DNA from: Linnemannia elongata
Taxonomy: Eukaryota > Mortierellomycota > Mortierellomycetes > Mortierellales > Mortierellaceae
Direction of reading: 5' to 3'
Assembly (NCBI GenBank): GCA_036320915.1
Contig: JAXBDG010000016.1
Coordinates: 806,001 to 870,000 of the forward strand
DNA length: 64,000 bases
The translations under genes were made by a program, and so were the position numbers. The notes beneath the pieces are model-generated. The model was not told the DNA's origin, searched no databases, and saw nothing but the letters and a program-made list of their open reading frames with translations. The first letter of the stretch is position 1. The number at the start of each line of letters is the position of its first letter. Below, one piece after another: positions 11,215 to 21,137 of the stretch.

Positions 11215-13168
11215 ATGACTCGCTCTCGCACCGCCCCCATGGGCTTGATGGCATGCGTTGCCCTCGCCTGTATGACCCTCCTCAACCAACCCTATGTCTA
11301 CGCCGAACCCGCTTCCCTTGAGAACATCCAGCCTGGAACCCCCATGAAGTCGGTTCCCGTCAACTTGATGCCCCGCTCCTACAACGGTCGCCAGGAGACC
11401 TTGAACAAGTTCCGCCCCACCAACAGCATCCAGCTCCGCTTTATCGATGCATCTGATGACAACTACCTCGACTACGGCGCCTGCCATCACGTCGACATGG
11501 ATGTCGAGCTCAAGTCCGAAGCCGAGAAACCTGAGGACCAGCGCACCATCCAGTCTTTGAACCCCTTCGCCTTCCAGCACGCCGTCAGAACTTTCTCGTG
11601 CTCCGGTACCGGCAAGGACTTTAAGCTGAACATGGAGCTGGACCCTCAGTTTGCCGCTCAGATCAGCCGCTGGACTATTGGCCCCTCTAAGGTCTTTGCC
11701 ATTGTCATCCCCCACGACTATGTTGACCTCAAGAAGAACAAGGCTTGTTTCTCTGTCCTGAACGCCCAGGCCAAGGAGTGGACCCAGACCCACCCCTTGG
11801 AGACTGTTGTCAAGCTGGTCAAGAACCCTCGCTTCTTGAACGCCAAGAAGCGCAACGTTGTTACCTTCTCTGTTGTCAAGACCGATATCTGGTCGCAGAT
11901 GAACCGTGCACAGTCTGTCCACATTGCCCATCGTGAGATGGACGAGGTCCTCCCCATGTACTTCAACAAGCGCTCTACTGCTGAGGAGAAGGGTCCCATG
12001 TGGAACTTTGAGCGCGACCTCTCGCCTGCTACCCAGACTGTCTCTCGCCGCATGACTGCTGACAATGTCAAGGCCAACCTCGACAGAAGTACTGTCAAGG
12101 GTTATGGTAAGCAATCGGTTTCGTAGATTTAGGCATATAATTTATATTCGTCCGATGTCGATCACATTTTTGTGATTGTGTTCCATTACCTTGTGTCCAC
12201 AACTAACATCGCCTTTCCTTCCCTCCTTGATTTCACCCATTGGTTTCGAATGAATAGCCCAGGCTGACATGGCCTGGAAGCAGACCTGCATCAAGAACAT
12301 CTTCACCGGAAAGGTCCACTGCCTCAACTGGGGCATCTCCCGCTCCAAGATCTCCGGCACCACCGAGATCAACCACTCTGCTCGCGTCGACATCAAGAAG
12401 AAGAACGGTGGTCGCTCCAACGCCATCAACGGCCCATCCAACCCCATGTTGACTTTGACCCGTGTCAACGTCACCACTCCTACTTTCACCATCGTTGCCC
12501 CCGTCCCCTTGCTTGGATTCTCTGTCCCCGGTGTCTTTGACCTCGGTGCCAACATTGCTGTCGCCGGTGCCGTCTCGTTGAACATTCTCGTCCAGGCCAC
12601 CGAAGACCTCTTGCTCAACACTGGCAGTTCCTCCTCTTGCCCCTGGACCATCGACTGGAACGGTAGCCTCACCAGCAAGCCCGAGATCCAGTTCGGTACC
12701 TGCACCCTCCCCGGCACCCCCAAGTTCATCACCAACCCCGGCCAGGCTTTCAAGATCAAGAGCCATGACAACGCCCTCTACCTCGGACCTGACCCCAAGG
12801 CTCTTGCTGCCAGACGCACCAATGCTAGAAACGCCATCCTTCGTGCCGTCCCTGCTGCCCCTGCCAAGGGTTCCCGCCAGTCGGCCTTCGTCAGACTCGG
12901 AATGAACGTTATTCCCTCGTTGAACTTGGGTCTCAAGGTCTTCGGTATTAACGCTGTCAACGCCGGTGTTGTCTCTCCTCTTGACTTGGGTATCAACACC
13001 AACTGGGACACCCAGAAGACCGAGCAGTGCCCCGCCAACAACGTCGCCGTCTACGCTGATGGAAGAGCTGCCTTGATGCTTGAGGGTACCTTCTTTGGAT
13101 TCAGCAAGACCATTGCTCCCATCTACAGCCCTGCTCTCAACTCGCCACCCATCTGCATCAAGGTCTAG
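11215..13168 (+). CDS. Unrecognised 600-residue secreted protein
   Basis: Two exons, 11215-12106 and 12258-13168, give 600 residues; the phase-1 intron is 151 bp. The start was chosen at the ATG in context TACCATGAC, which opens a signal peptide (MTRSRTAPMGLMACVALACM, then TLLNQPYVYA). The in-frame upstream extension is only translated CT-rich leader. The mature protein has two regions: an N-terminal part with acidic and aromatic residues, and a C-terminal part rich in short alternating hydrophobic strands that suggests beta-sandwich folds. Several cysteines could form disulfides. I see no catalytic motif. Strong C-ending codon bias suggests high expression. It could be a cell-wall or extracellular structural protein, but no function can be assigned. 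Confidence 0.85.
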
Positions 13169-13546
13169 AAGGGAGAGGCCGTCACCATTCCCTATCCCCC
13201 ATCCATACCCATAGAATAGAGTCCCAAGATCTTTTTCCTTGCTCTCAATTTTCACTCCCGGGTAATTATTTATGGCTCTGCCGTGGATAGAGCCGAAATG
13301 GCACCCGCCTCAAATAGAAACCAGGAAACCTAATAATAAAATAACAAACATAATAATATACGTCTTTCTCTTGTCCACGCGAGCAGTGTTCTTCTTTTAC
13401 GATGGTCAAGCTACCTACCCACCCTCCTGCAGTGTCTCATTATTTACGACGGCAAGACTACAACCAAGAAATCCCTCATGTTTAGTGCAACTCCCCCTTT
13501 TTTATTCTCAACCGGCGCCGCCTTGTGTGAGCTGGCAACCCCAGTT
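13169..13546. other. Convergent 3' spacer
   Basis: A short spacer between the 3' ends of the secreted-protein gene and the dihydroxyacetone kinase gene. It contains AATAATAAAATAA-type AT-rich sequence near 13330-13350 that could carry a polyadenylation signal. No gene was seen. Confidence 0.6.
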
Positions 13547-15322
13547 TTATTTTTGCAACGCTTCAGAGATACCCGTCAAGACAGAGACCAATCCAACAGC
13601 GCCAGCGTCTGCCAGCCCGTCATTCTGTCCGACGTAGACCGCACGACCACGCTTGGGCTTCATGGCCGCTGTTGCCTTGGCTCCCTTGTCTGCTGCCTCC
13701 AGCGCAGCCTTGACGTCTCCTGTCTCTGCAAGTGTCTTGGCAAACGGCTGAAGTGCGTCAATCAACGTCCTGTGTCCAGGTCGTGCCGTTGTGTATTGAT
13801 AAAGAGTGTCCAGGGCCCCGAGCATGGCCTTGCCCCAGACTCTTGCCGTGAGTGACTTTTCCTGGCCGTCCTTGAGAATCTGGTGCAATTGCTGGGACAG
13901 GCCATCAAGGAAAAGGCAGTAAATGATTCCTGAAGTGCCGCCCATTGCGTCCTCCACGATCGAAGAAATCCGCGCAAGAGCCGCTGAGGGGTCGTTGAGA
14001 GGCAGGGTCTTGTCCTTGGAGGCCTCAAAGATGGCCGTTGCACCGGAAAGCAAGACTTGACCACAATCACCGTCGCCCATAAGCTGATCCAGTCGGGTAA
14101 CCTCGGGCTCCTGTTCGACTACGTTGTTGTATGCCGTTTCGATGACGCGTTCCCAAGTTGAGTCGGATGCCGGTGTGTACGACTGTGCCGGTCCTTTGGC
14201 CGACTCGTCCGTGTTGCCTGCGTCGACGACATGGTGAGCGTGATTGATCCATCCAGGACAGTGCGCCGGCTGGTCAAGAAGGGCGACCAATTCCTGTTGC
14301 TCACTCGAGTTGTCAGGAAGGATTAGAACTGAGAGACTGATGCCGGGCATGGCCAGTCCTGTCATATATGTTCCCGAAAGCACGCGGACAGCCTTGAGTC
14401 CACGAGAGGCAGCAGCCTCGACGGCAAGCTTGGTGACCAGACCCATCTCCAGATTCGAGACGGCGCCCAAGTTGTTGACAAGAATCACGACGTTGGCCTT
14501 TCCGGAAGGAGAGGCTTTGGCAAAGGGGTGACTCTGGACGATATGGTCGACCAAGCTGTCGATAAGCTTATCCGCGGGCTCCAGTGTCTTCTTCTCGAAC
14601 CCTGGCTCGTTGTGAATGCCCATTCCGACTTCAATCTCGTTCTCCTTGAGTGAGCGTGGCATCCCTTGTCCCGGTACTGAGGCAGCGTTCAGAGCACATC
14701 CAATCGTAAACGTGTGGGAGGCGACGTACTCGATCGTCTTTTTCACCTGCTCCAGACTGTCGCCGTTGGCCGCCCGCGCTCCAGCTAGTTTGTAGGCCAA
14801 GACTGTTCCAGCAAGTCCACGCCGACCGACGCCTCCTTCCTCATCATCATTCGGGTTAATAACGCCCACATCATCGCCAACAATGACCATCGCAACTTTG
14901 GGCATGGATTTTCCCTGATGAACCCTCTCAGACTTGAAGCGCTCGACAGCGCGTCCAAAGTTGAGGACGTCTCCCGTGTAGTTCTTGATGACGACCAGGG
15001 AACCCTTCTCTTCGGAATAGATTCTGCGGAGACAGGAGAGGACCTGTGAGGATGTGGGCGAGGCAAAGACGTGGCCACAGACGGCGGCAGTGAGCATGCC
15101 CTGGCCAACAAAGCCAGCGTGGGAGGGCTCGTGTCCACTGCCTCCTCCACAGAGTAAAGTGACGTGGTTGGTGCGCCTGGTGGCGAGGTCCTTGATGAAG
15201 ACGACCTTTTGTTGAGAGTCTAGAGCCAGGTGTGGGTTGGCGTAGATGAGGCCCTGGAGACTATCCCTGACGAGGGTTGTTGTGTCTGTGAAGAAGTGCT
15301 TGTTGTTGTTGTTGCTAGACAT
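13547..15322 (-). CDS. Dihydroxyacetone kinase (ATP-dependent, DhaK-DhaL fusion)
   Basis: A single exon of 591 residues, the usual length for eukaryotic DAK. The enzyme phosphorylates dihydroxyacetone to DHAP using ATP, feeding glycerol-derived carbon to glycolysis and detoxifying dihydroxyacetone in the cytosol. The N-terminal DhaK domain shows GGGSGHEPSHAGFVG and EVGMGIHNEPG, whose His (about residue 237) is the conserved residue that binds the substrate covalently. The C-terminal DhaL nucleotide domain shows MGDGDCGQVL (Mg-binding acidic residues), DAMGGTSG and GHRTLIDAL. The ATG at 15322 was chosen because the frame upstream to 15550 is only pyrimidine-tract leader and the Met-Ser-Ser-Asn start fits the family. 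It converges with the secreted-protein gene. Confidence 0.96.
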   Translation of the reverse strand: MSSNNNNKHFFTDTTTLVRDSLQGLIYANPHLALDSQQKVVFIKDLATRRTNHVTLLCGGGSGHEPSHAGFVGQGMLTAAVCGHVFASPTSSQVLSCLRRIYSEEKGSLVVIKNYTGDVLNFGRAVERFKSERVHQGKSMPKVAMVIVGDDVGVINPNDDEEGGVGRRGLAGTVLAYKLAGARAANGDSLEQVKKTIEYVASHTFTIGCALNAASVPGQGMPRSLKENEIEVGMGIHNEPGFEKKTLEPADKLIDSLVDHIVQSHPFAKASPSGKANVVILVNNLGAVSNLEMGLVTKLAVEAAASRGLKAVRVLSGTYMTGLAMPGISLSVLILPDNSSEQQELVALLDQPAHCPGWINHAHHVVDAGNTDESAKGPAQSYTPASDSTWERVIETAYNNVVEQEPEVTRLDQLMGDGDCGQVLLSGATAIFEASKDKTLPLNDPSAALARISSIVEDAMGGTSGIIYCLFLDGLSQQLHQILKDGQEKSLTARVWGKAMLGALDTLYQYTTARPGHRTLIDALQPFAKTLAETGDVKAALEAADKGAKATAAMKPKRGRAVYVGQNDGLADAGAVGLVSVLTGISEALQK

Positions 15323-16769
15323 CTTTTTGTCTTCTTTGTGTAGGCGTGAGTTTTTCCTGCTGTGTTGCGTTGGAACGGGCGTGAATACGTGTGGGCGGGA
15401 GGAAATCGAGAAGGAAAAGAAAAGAAAGAAAAGGAAGGAAAGGAAAGGAAAAGAAGGAGGAGAATGATCGAGCGGGGCGTGGGAGCTGAGAAGACATCCT
15501 GTAGCATGATATGTGATGTCAGAGTAAGACAAGACGTAAGCATCGACCATTACTACTCTTGTCCAAAGGTAAGCAACACCTTTTCTACTTATTCTTATTC
15601 TTATTCTTTTCTTTTTTTCTTGTACTCAAACTACTCAAACTTTCCTTCTCTCACTCTCTCCCTCACTCTCACTCATCTCACTTCTCTTGCACCACTCTCT
15701 CACTTTTTAAATCCTCATCGCAACCCCTTGCCCTGTCTCTTCTGCTCATTCTTCTTTGAAATGTTGCTTAGTTTCATCAATAACAAGACCTCATCTCCCC
15801 TTTCAATGACACAGTGCTCCACTCTTCTCTTTACCAACTAAGCTTATCTCTCTCATTCTGTCCGCAAAGGATGAGGCGGATACCTATCAATTATATAGAC
15901 CCACAGTGGACACTCACACTCACAGGAGTATTTGCAGGAAGAGGAAAAGCTCGATAGATAGGAGGCGCTCAAGATCTTCTACCGCCACTGGTATAGAGGT
16001 TTTATACACACATTTCTCGTTAAAACAGCAACAAGATCGTTGGAATCCTGGGAACAAAATGGCGTCGAGGAAATCACACAGGATTGACGAGATCATCTAC
16101 CTGGATCGACGACAAAGACAGGCAAGCGAGCAACCTGAGAGGCCAACGACACGTCTGTGTATGTAGAGGAATGCAGATATGAACTTTACCTACATAGCTC
16201 CATACAAAGCAACATTGACAATAAAGCGACTGGGATCAGGCTTACACTCGTGTTGTTCACATTTTGTTTATTCAAGTCAAAGGTGCTATGCTTTTTTTTT
16301 TTTTTTTTTAACTTTTTCGAACCTCCGTCCTCCTGACAATTATCATGGCCTCTCATTCCAAATAACGCTTACCCAGGAACCCACAAAGACACCAGCGAGC
16401 GCTCTGATCACATTGACAGCGAGAGGGACAAGAGCGACAATAACAGTAGACACGACTCCAGCAATAATTAGAGAAAAACACGAAAGTCTACCACAACGAC
16501 GATCTATGCGTTTTTCACATGGTCATGTGATGACATTAGCTTTGATGACAAAGCGGTTGGACTTTCCCACGCATTTTAAAAGACCTCGAATGACTCCAAT
16601 GCTCCTTGATACCCGGTTCATTCCACCATCCAAGAGACAAGAAGAGAAGGAGACAAGGGATAGGGACAAAAAGTTGGTCCCTGTTGCGCAGCATAGCGAA
16701 AAGAAATAGGTATCCATGGTGACTCAATTGAGCCTTCTTGTGCGAAGATAGGTTGTCGTCTATGCGATG

Positions 16770-16776
<7 letters not shown>

Positions 16777-16812
<36 letters not shown>
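16777..16812. repeat. Poly-A tract, 36 bases
   Basis: An uninterrupted run of 36 adenines about 100 bp before the PhzF gene, just upstream of its TATA-like box. Confidence 0.95.
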
Positions 16813-16813
<1 letters not shown>

Positions 16814-16847
16814 GACAGCGAAGACTCAAGAAAAGGTTTACCAGTCG

Positions 16848-16854
16848 CATAAAA
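16848..16854 (+). promoter_or_regulatory. TATA-like box of the PhzF gene
   Basis: CATAAAA 68 bp before the ATG, followed by a CT-rich leader. Confidence 0.4.
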
Positions 16855-16915
16855 GGGCACTAACCGCTCTTTTTCTATTTCCCTTGTCCACTTCATTCAT
16901 TCACCACCTACAGCA

Positions 16916-17940
16916 ATGACTTCTCCCTCAACCTACCCCTTCTACCAGCTCGACGTCTTCACCGACAAGGGATACCTTGGCAACCCCCTCGCCGTCATCG
17001 TCGCACTTGACCCTGCTCTGCCCATCCCCAATGACGAACAAATGCAAAAGATCGCCAACTGGACAAATCTCTCCGAGACCACCTTCCTTCTCCCGCCCAC
17101 CGACCCCTCTAAGGCTGATTACAAAGTCCGTATCTACACCCCTGTTGAGGAGCTCCCCTTTGCCGGCCACCCCACCATTGGTACCTGCCGTACCTTCCTC
17201 GAACATACCCAGGGCGGCGTCCAGCAGGCTAAGGGAAAGAAGGTTGTCCAGGAGTGTGGTGTCGGCCTTGTCAACTTGTTGGTCGCTGAGGATGGGTCGA
17301 TTGCCTTCACGGCTCCACCTCTCTCCAAGACCGGACCCGTCGAAGAGGAAAAGGTCCTTGTTGCTTGCAAGGCCATGGGCATTGCTCGTGAGGATGTGAT
17401 TGACACGCAGTGGGTCATCAACGGACCCCATTGGTTTGCTCTCCAACTGAAGGATGTCACCACGGTGTTGAATGCCAGTCGCATTCCCAACCAAGAGTCG
17501 AAGAAGATCAAGTTTGGTGTTGTTGGTCTCTATTCCCCTCAAGAGAGACAGTCTGCTGATGCTCCCTTCTGTGAGATCCGCGCCTTCCCTCACTCCGTGA
17601 ATGTTGATGAGGACCCTGTTACCGGATCCTTCAAGTAAGACCATTGGTACTATTGGTATATGTCATTGTTAGTGGTAAACGCGCTGGAATTGAAGACTTA
17701 ACTGGTATGTATCCTTGTTTAACAACTTGTGCCTGGACTAGTGCCGGTGTGGCTCAGTGGTTGATTGGAAAGGGTGTGGCCCCTGCCCACTATGTCGCGT
17801 CGCAAGGACAGGCGATGGGCCGACGTGGTCGTGTTGTGGTCCACCGTGATGACTCTGATCTCACCCTCGAGGCGTCCAAGCGCCCTATCTGGATTGGTGG
17901 AGAGTCTGTCATCTGTGTCCGCGGAACCATCCAAATCTGA
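16916..17940 (+). CDS. PhzF-family isomerase
   Basis: Two exons, 16916-17634 and 17742-17940, give 305 residues, a typical length for the family. The phase-2 junction restores the diagnostic motif as DEDPVTGSFNAGVAQWL. PhzF-type proteins have a diaminopimelate-epimerase-like fold and act as isomerases or epimerases; eukaryotic members are cytosolic with poorly known substrates. Visible family marks are YQLDVFTDKGYLGNPLAV at the N-terminus, WTNLSETTFLLPP (with the catalytic Glu of the family), RIYTPVEELPFAGHPTIGTC, and RAFPHSVNVDEDPVTGS (with the conserved Asp). The usual GSAN is GSFN here. No phenazine genes lie nearby, so phenazine synthesis is not implied. Confidence 0.93.
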
Positions 17941-18585
17941 GTACCTCGTCTTGTCTGGCGATGAAACATGCTCCACGACACTTGCGGACGCGTCTCCAGA
18001 AAGTGAGTCCGGCAGACCCATATGTGTCCAACTGGACAAGCAAAGGAGTCCGCGCGCTTTTTTTTTTATTTCTTCCGTGGTTGTTTTCGTTTATTTGTTG
18101 TCATCTTTTTATGGGCATGACTGGATCAAATGTATTCCTTCTAGCATCATCGTTGTCCCCTTCTGCTTCTCTGCTTTTGGCCTCTTTCCCCCGAGCATAT
18201 CTCCTTCCTTCTTTTTCTTATTCTCCCGTTGCGTTGCGAGACAAACGGGGTCCCCGGCTGAATTGGTGGTTGGCCCGTGTCCATGTCATGACTATTACAC
18301 AGTGCTATGACGCAGACCTGTTCACCATGTATTCATTCTTCCCTGTAGCCATTCAAGTGAGGACCCTCGTTGCTTTTCTATCTATTCTCCCTTTGATCGA
18401 GGTAGCAGGAGGTACCTGCTCAAAAACGATGCTTGTTCTTACGCTTTGACGTCATTTGGGTTTCAACTCCCACGAAATAAATGTCATAAAAAAAACCATG
18501 CTCGTTTCTTTTCTTTCTTTCTTCACACACTCCTCGAATACAACACTCTCACAACAACGCACCTCTATACACATATATACATACC
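17941..18585. other. Promoter region of the glutamate decarboxylase gene
   Basis: 645 bp between two plus-strand genes. It holds the 3' flank of the PhzF gene, T-rich tracts, and a CT-rich leader with ATATATAC just before the ATG at 18586. No gene was seen. Confidence 0.55.
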
Positions 18586-20506
18586 ATGCTGCACAAACAC
18601 ATCGACTCAGAGGATATGATCCGACACGCGAAACTGTCGCCAATCCGCAACCATCTCGCAAAGCCTCACAACGTCCACAGCCTCGCCTACGGGTCCCGCT
18701 ATGCCACCGAAGATATCCCCAAGTACAAACTCCCCGAAAAGTCGACAGAGGCCCAGGCTGCCTATCAGCTCATCCACGACGAACTCGAGCTTGATGGCAG
18801 ACCCAACACGAACCTTGCCTCCTTCGGTGAGTCCTGCACCCTTTAATATCGTTTTTTGTTGTATTGAGTCAGTTGGTTGACACCGCTTGTATTTTGATGC
18901 CATAGTCCACACTTGGATGGAGCCAGAGGCAGACAAGCTGATCATAGAGAACATGAGTAAGAACCTCTCTGACCAGGTACGCCATAGTGTGCTGATTATT
19001 CTCTTCAAGAAGTATTTACAATCGAAAGCACCTTTGCGTTCCCACGATGTAACTTAACCATGATATATAAAACAAAAATGTTTTACTTTTAGGATGAGTA
19101 CCCTGCTACAATGCGAATTCATGCAAGGTGCATTTCCATTATTGGCGACATGTGGAAGGCCAAGGGAGCGGTTGGGACCTCGACCATCGGATCCTCCGAG
19201 GCGGTCATGCTCGGTGGACTTGCTATGAAGAAGCGCTGGCAGGCCAAGATGAAGGCCCTCGGCAAGGATGCCTCTCGCCCCAACATTGTGATGGGCAACA
19301 ATGCCCAGGTCGCCCTCGAAAAGTTTGCCCGCTACTTTGATGTCGAGTGCCGTTTGATTCCCGTCACGCCTGAGAGTCACTATTGTCTCGACATCCACAA
19401 GGCCGTCGAGGCCTGCGACGAGAACACGATCGGTGTCTACGTCATCCTTGGAAGCACCTACACGGGCCACTTTGAGGATGTTGAAGGCATGGCCAAGGGG
19501 CTAGACCAGATCCAGGAGGAAAAGGGCTGGGATATCCCCATCCATGTTGATGCTGCGAGTGGTGGATTCGTTGCGCCGTTTGCGTTTCCCAAGCTCAAGT
19601 GGAGCTTTGATGTCGATCGCGTCAAGTCGATCAACACGTCTGGGCACAAGTATGGACTGGCGTATGCAGGCATTGGTTGGGTCCTGTGGAAGAGCGAGGA
19701 GTATCTCCCTAAGGAGCTAGTGTTCACTCTGACCTACCTCGGTGCTGAGGAGCAGACATTTACTCTGAACTTTTCCCGTCCAGCTTGCTTCATGGTTCGT
19801 CATACATGGGCTCTTTCCCCCCTTTGTTTTCATGTGTACAATGCACTGATGTCTTCTTGAGTCTAATTCTTTTATTCTTTTATATTTCGTTCCGTCATGG
19901 TGACAATCGTTGAAAAAACCATAGATCGCTCAATATTACAACTTTGTCCGCCTCGGCAAACAAGGGTACACGTCCATCATCGAGAACGATCTTAACAATG
20001 CCCGTATTCTTTCCATGGCGCTCGAGGAGAGCACTTACTTTGACGTCGTCTCGGACATGCACCGCGCCAAGGGCGTCTTTGGATACGGTAAAAAGTCCAA
20101 CTTGGACTCGATCAAGCAGATAATCGCTGGTGCCAACGACTACAACCCTGCTTTGCCCGTGGTTGCCTTCAAGTTGTCGGACCAGTTCATGGCCGAGAAC
20201 CCGCATGTGAAGCAGGCTGCTCTATCGACCTTGCTACGAACTCGTGGGTGGATTGTGCCCAATTATGCGCTCCCACCTGCGCTCGACAAGATGGAGATCC
20301 TTCGGATTGTTGTCCGGGAGTCGTTCAGCCAGGAGCTGGTTGACACGGTGGTTATGGACTTGATTTGGGCGGTGGAGACGCTGGCGGCGAGCGAGAGTTC
20401 GTTCGATATTGATATCTTTGTGCGCAAGAATGACCCTGTTGCGGATGCGCACAAGTTGGATCACCACGAAGGCAGTAGCCATGGCCCCACTGGTCGCCAG
20501 TGCTAA
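18586..20506 (+). CDS. Glutamate decarboxylase
   Basis: Four exons, 18586-18826, 18906-18976, 19093-19794 and 19925-20506, give 531 residues. This PLP enzyme converts glutamate to GABA and CO2 in the cytosol and starts the GABA shunt; in fungi it is linked to stress and acid tolerance. Family marks are YGSRYA and IPKYKLP near the N-terminus, TSTIGSSEAVMLGGLAMKKRW, HVDAASGGFVAPF (PLP-ring Asp near residue 257), and SINTSGHKYGLAYAGIGW (the Lys near residue 290 that binds PLP). FTLNFSRPA is followed across the last intron by QYYNFVRLG. The last donor reads ATG|GTTCGT, a weak site, but the join keeps the conserved sequence. The short histidine-rich tail does not obviously form a calmodulin-binding helix. 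Confidence 0.96.
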
Positions 20507-21137
20507 GCTTCTCCTATGTAAATAGCAGCTTGTCATAACTGATTGCAGACCAATACGAACCAATTGCCGTCGATATTCGGTATTTTGGCAGTCATGGATT
20601 CCGCTCCGAATAAAAGAGTCCTTGCTACTACTTTAGCTCACCACTTTAAAGCAGAGGTTCTATTCACCAACCCCCATAAATGTCTTCTATGGCTCGCAAA
20701 CATACAAACGTCTTCGACTTGACCCGTTTGTAATGGAGCATTCAAGTTAATTAGTTTTCGGATCTTTCTTACGGTACAGCAAGTACGTTTTTGGTACTGG
20801 GGGGAGAGTGAGAAAGAGAATGTGGGAAGAAGAAATGGAAAAAAGAAGAGGTGAGCAGTAAAGAGGTCATCACTTGACGACCCTCATTTTATTGGTCGTT
20901 TTTAAGATGGCGTCCGTTTAGCATTCTGTCGATGCGGTCGCTCCTCCTCCATTTAATATTTTCCGTTGCAAGCCAGCTGAAAAGGTGGGGAAGAAAACCT
21001 AAACCCTTGCCCTGTGAGTGATGAAATTGAGCTTCTCCAAAGTCCCAAAGAGAATTACTTTTCAAGGTCGCGTGCTTATAATCTTTTATCTGGTGAAATG
21101 GAGAACAGAAGTAAAGAAACACAAGGAAAAGGACATG
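20507..21137. other. Convergent spacer
   Basis: This spacer lies between the 3' ends of the glutamate decarboxylase and F-box genes. It has an AATAAA at 20609, a plausible polyadenylation signal for the former. No gene was seen. Confidence 0.6.
20609..20614 (+). terminator. Possible polyadenylation signal of GAD
   Basis: AATAAA 103 bp after the stop codon of the glutamate decarboxylase gene. Confidence 0.4.

Larger units (their letters stand above)
15323..16915. other. Divergent spacer between DAK and PhzF genes
   Basis: 1.59 kb with the CT-rich leader of DAK on its left side, a pyrimidine-rich tract at 15590-15770, a T-run near 16291-16309, a 36-base A-run at 16777-16812 and a CATAAAA box before the PhzF gene. 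No supported coding region. Confidence 0.6.

Noticed and set aside
16916..17940. A phenazine biosynthesis cluster around the PhzF-like gene
   Set aside because: The neighbours are dihydroxyacetone kinase and glutamate decarboxylase, and no other phz-type gene is present. Eukaryotic PhzF homologues are not tied to phenazines.
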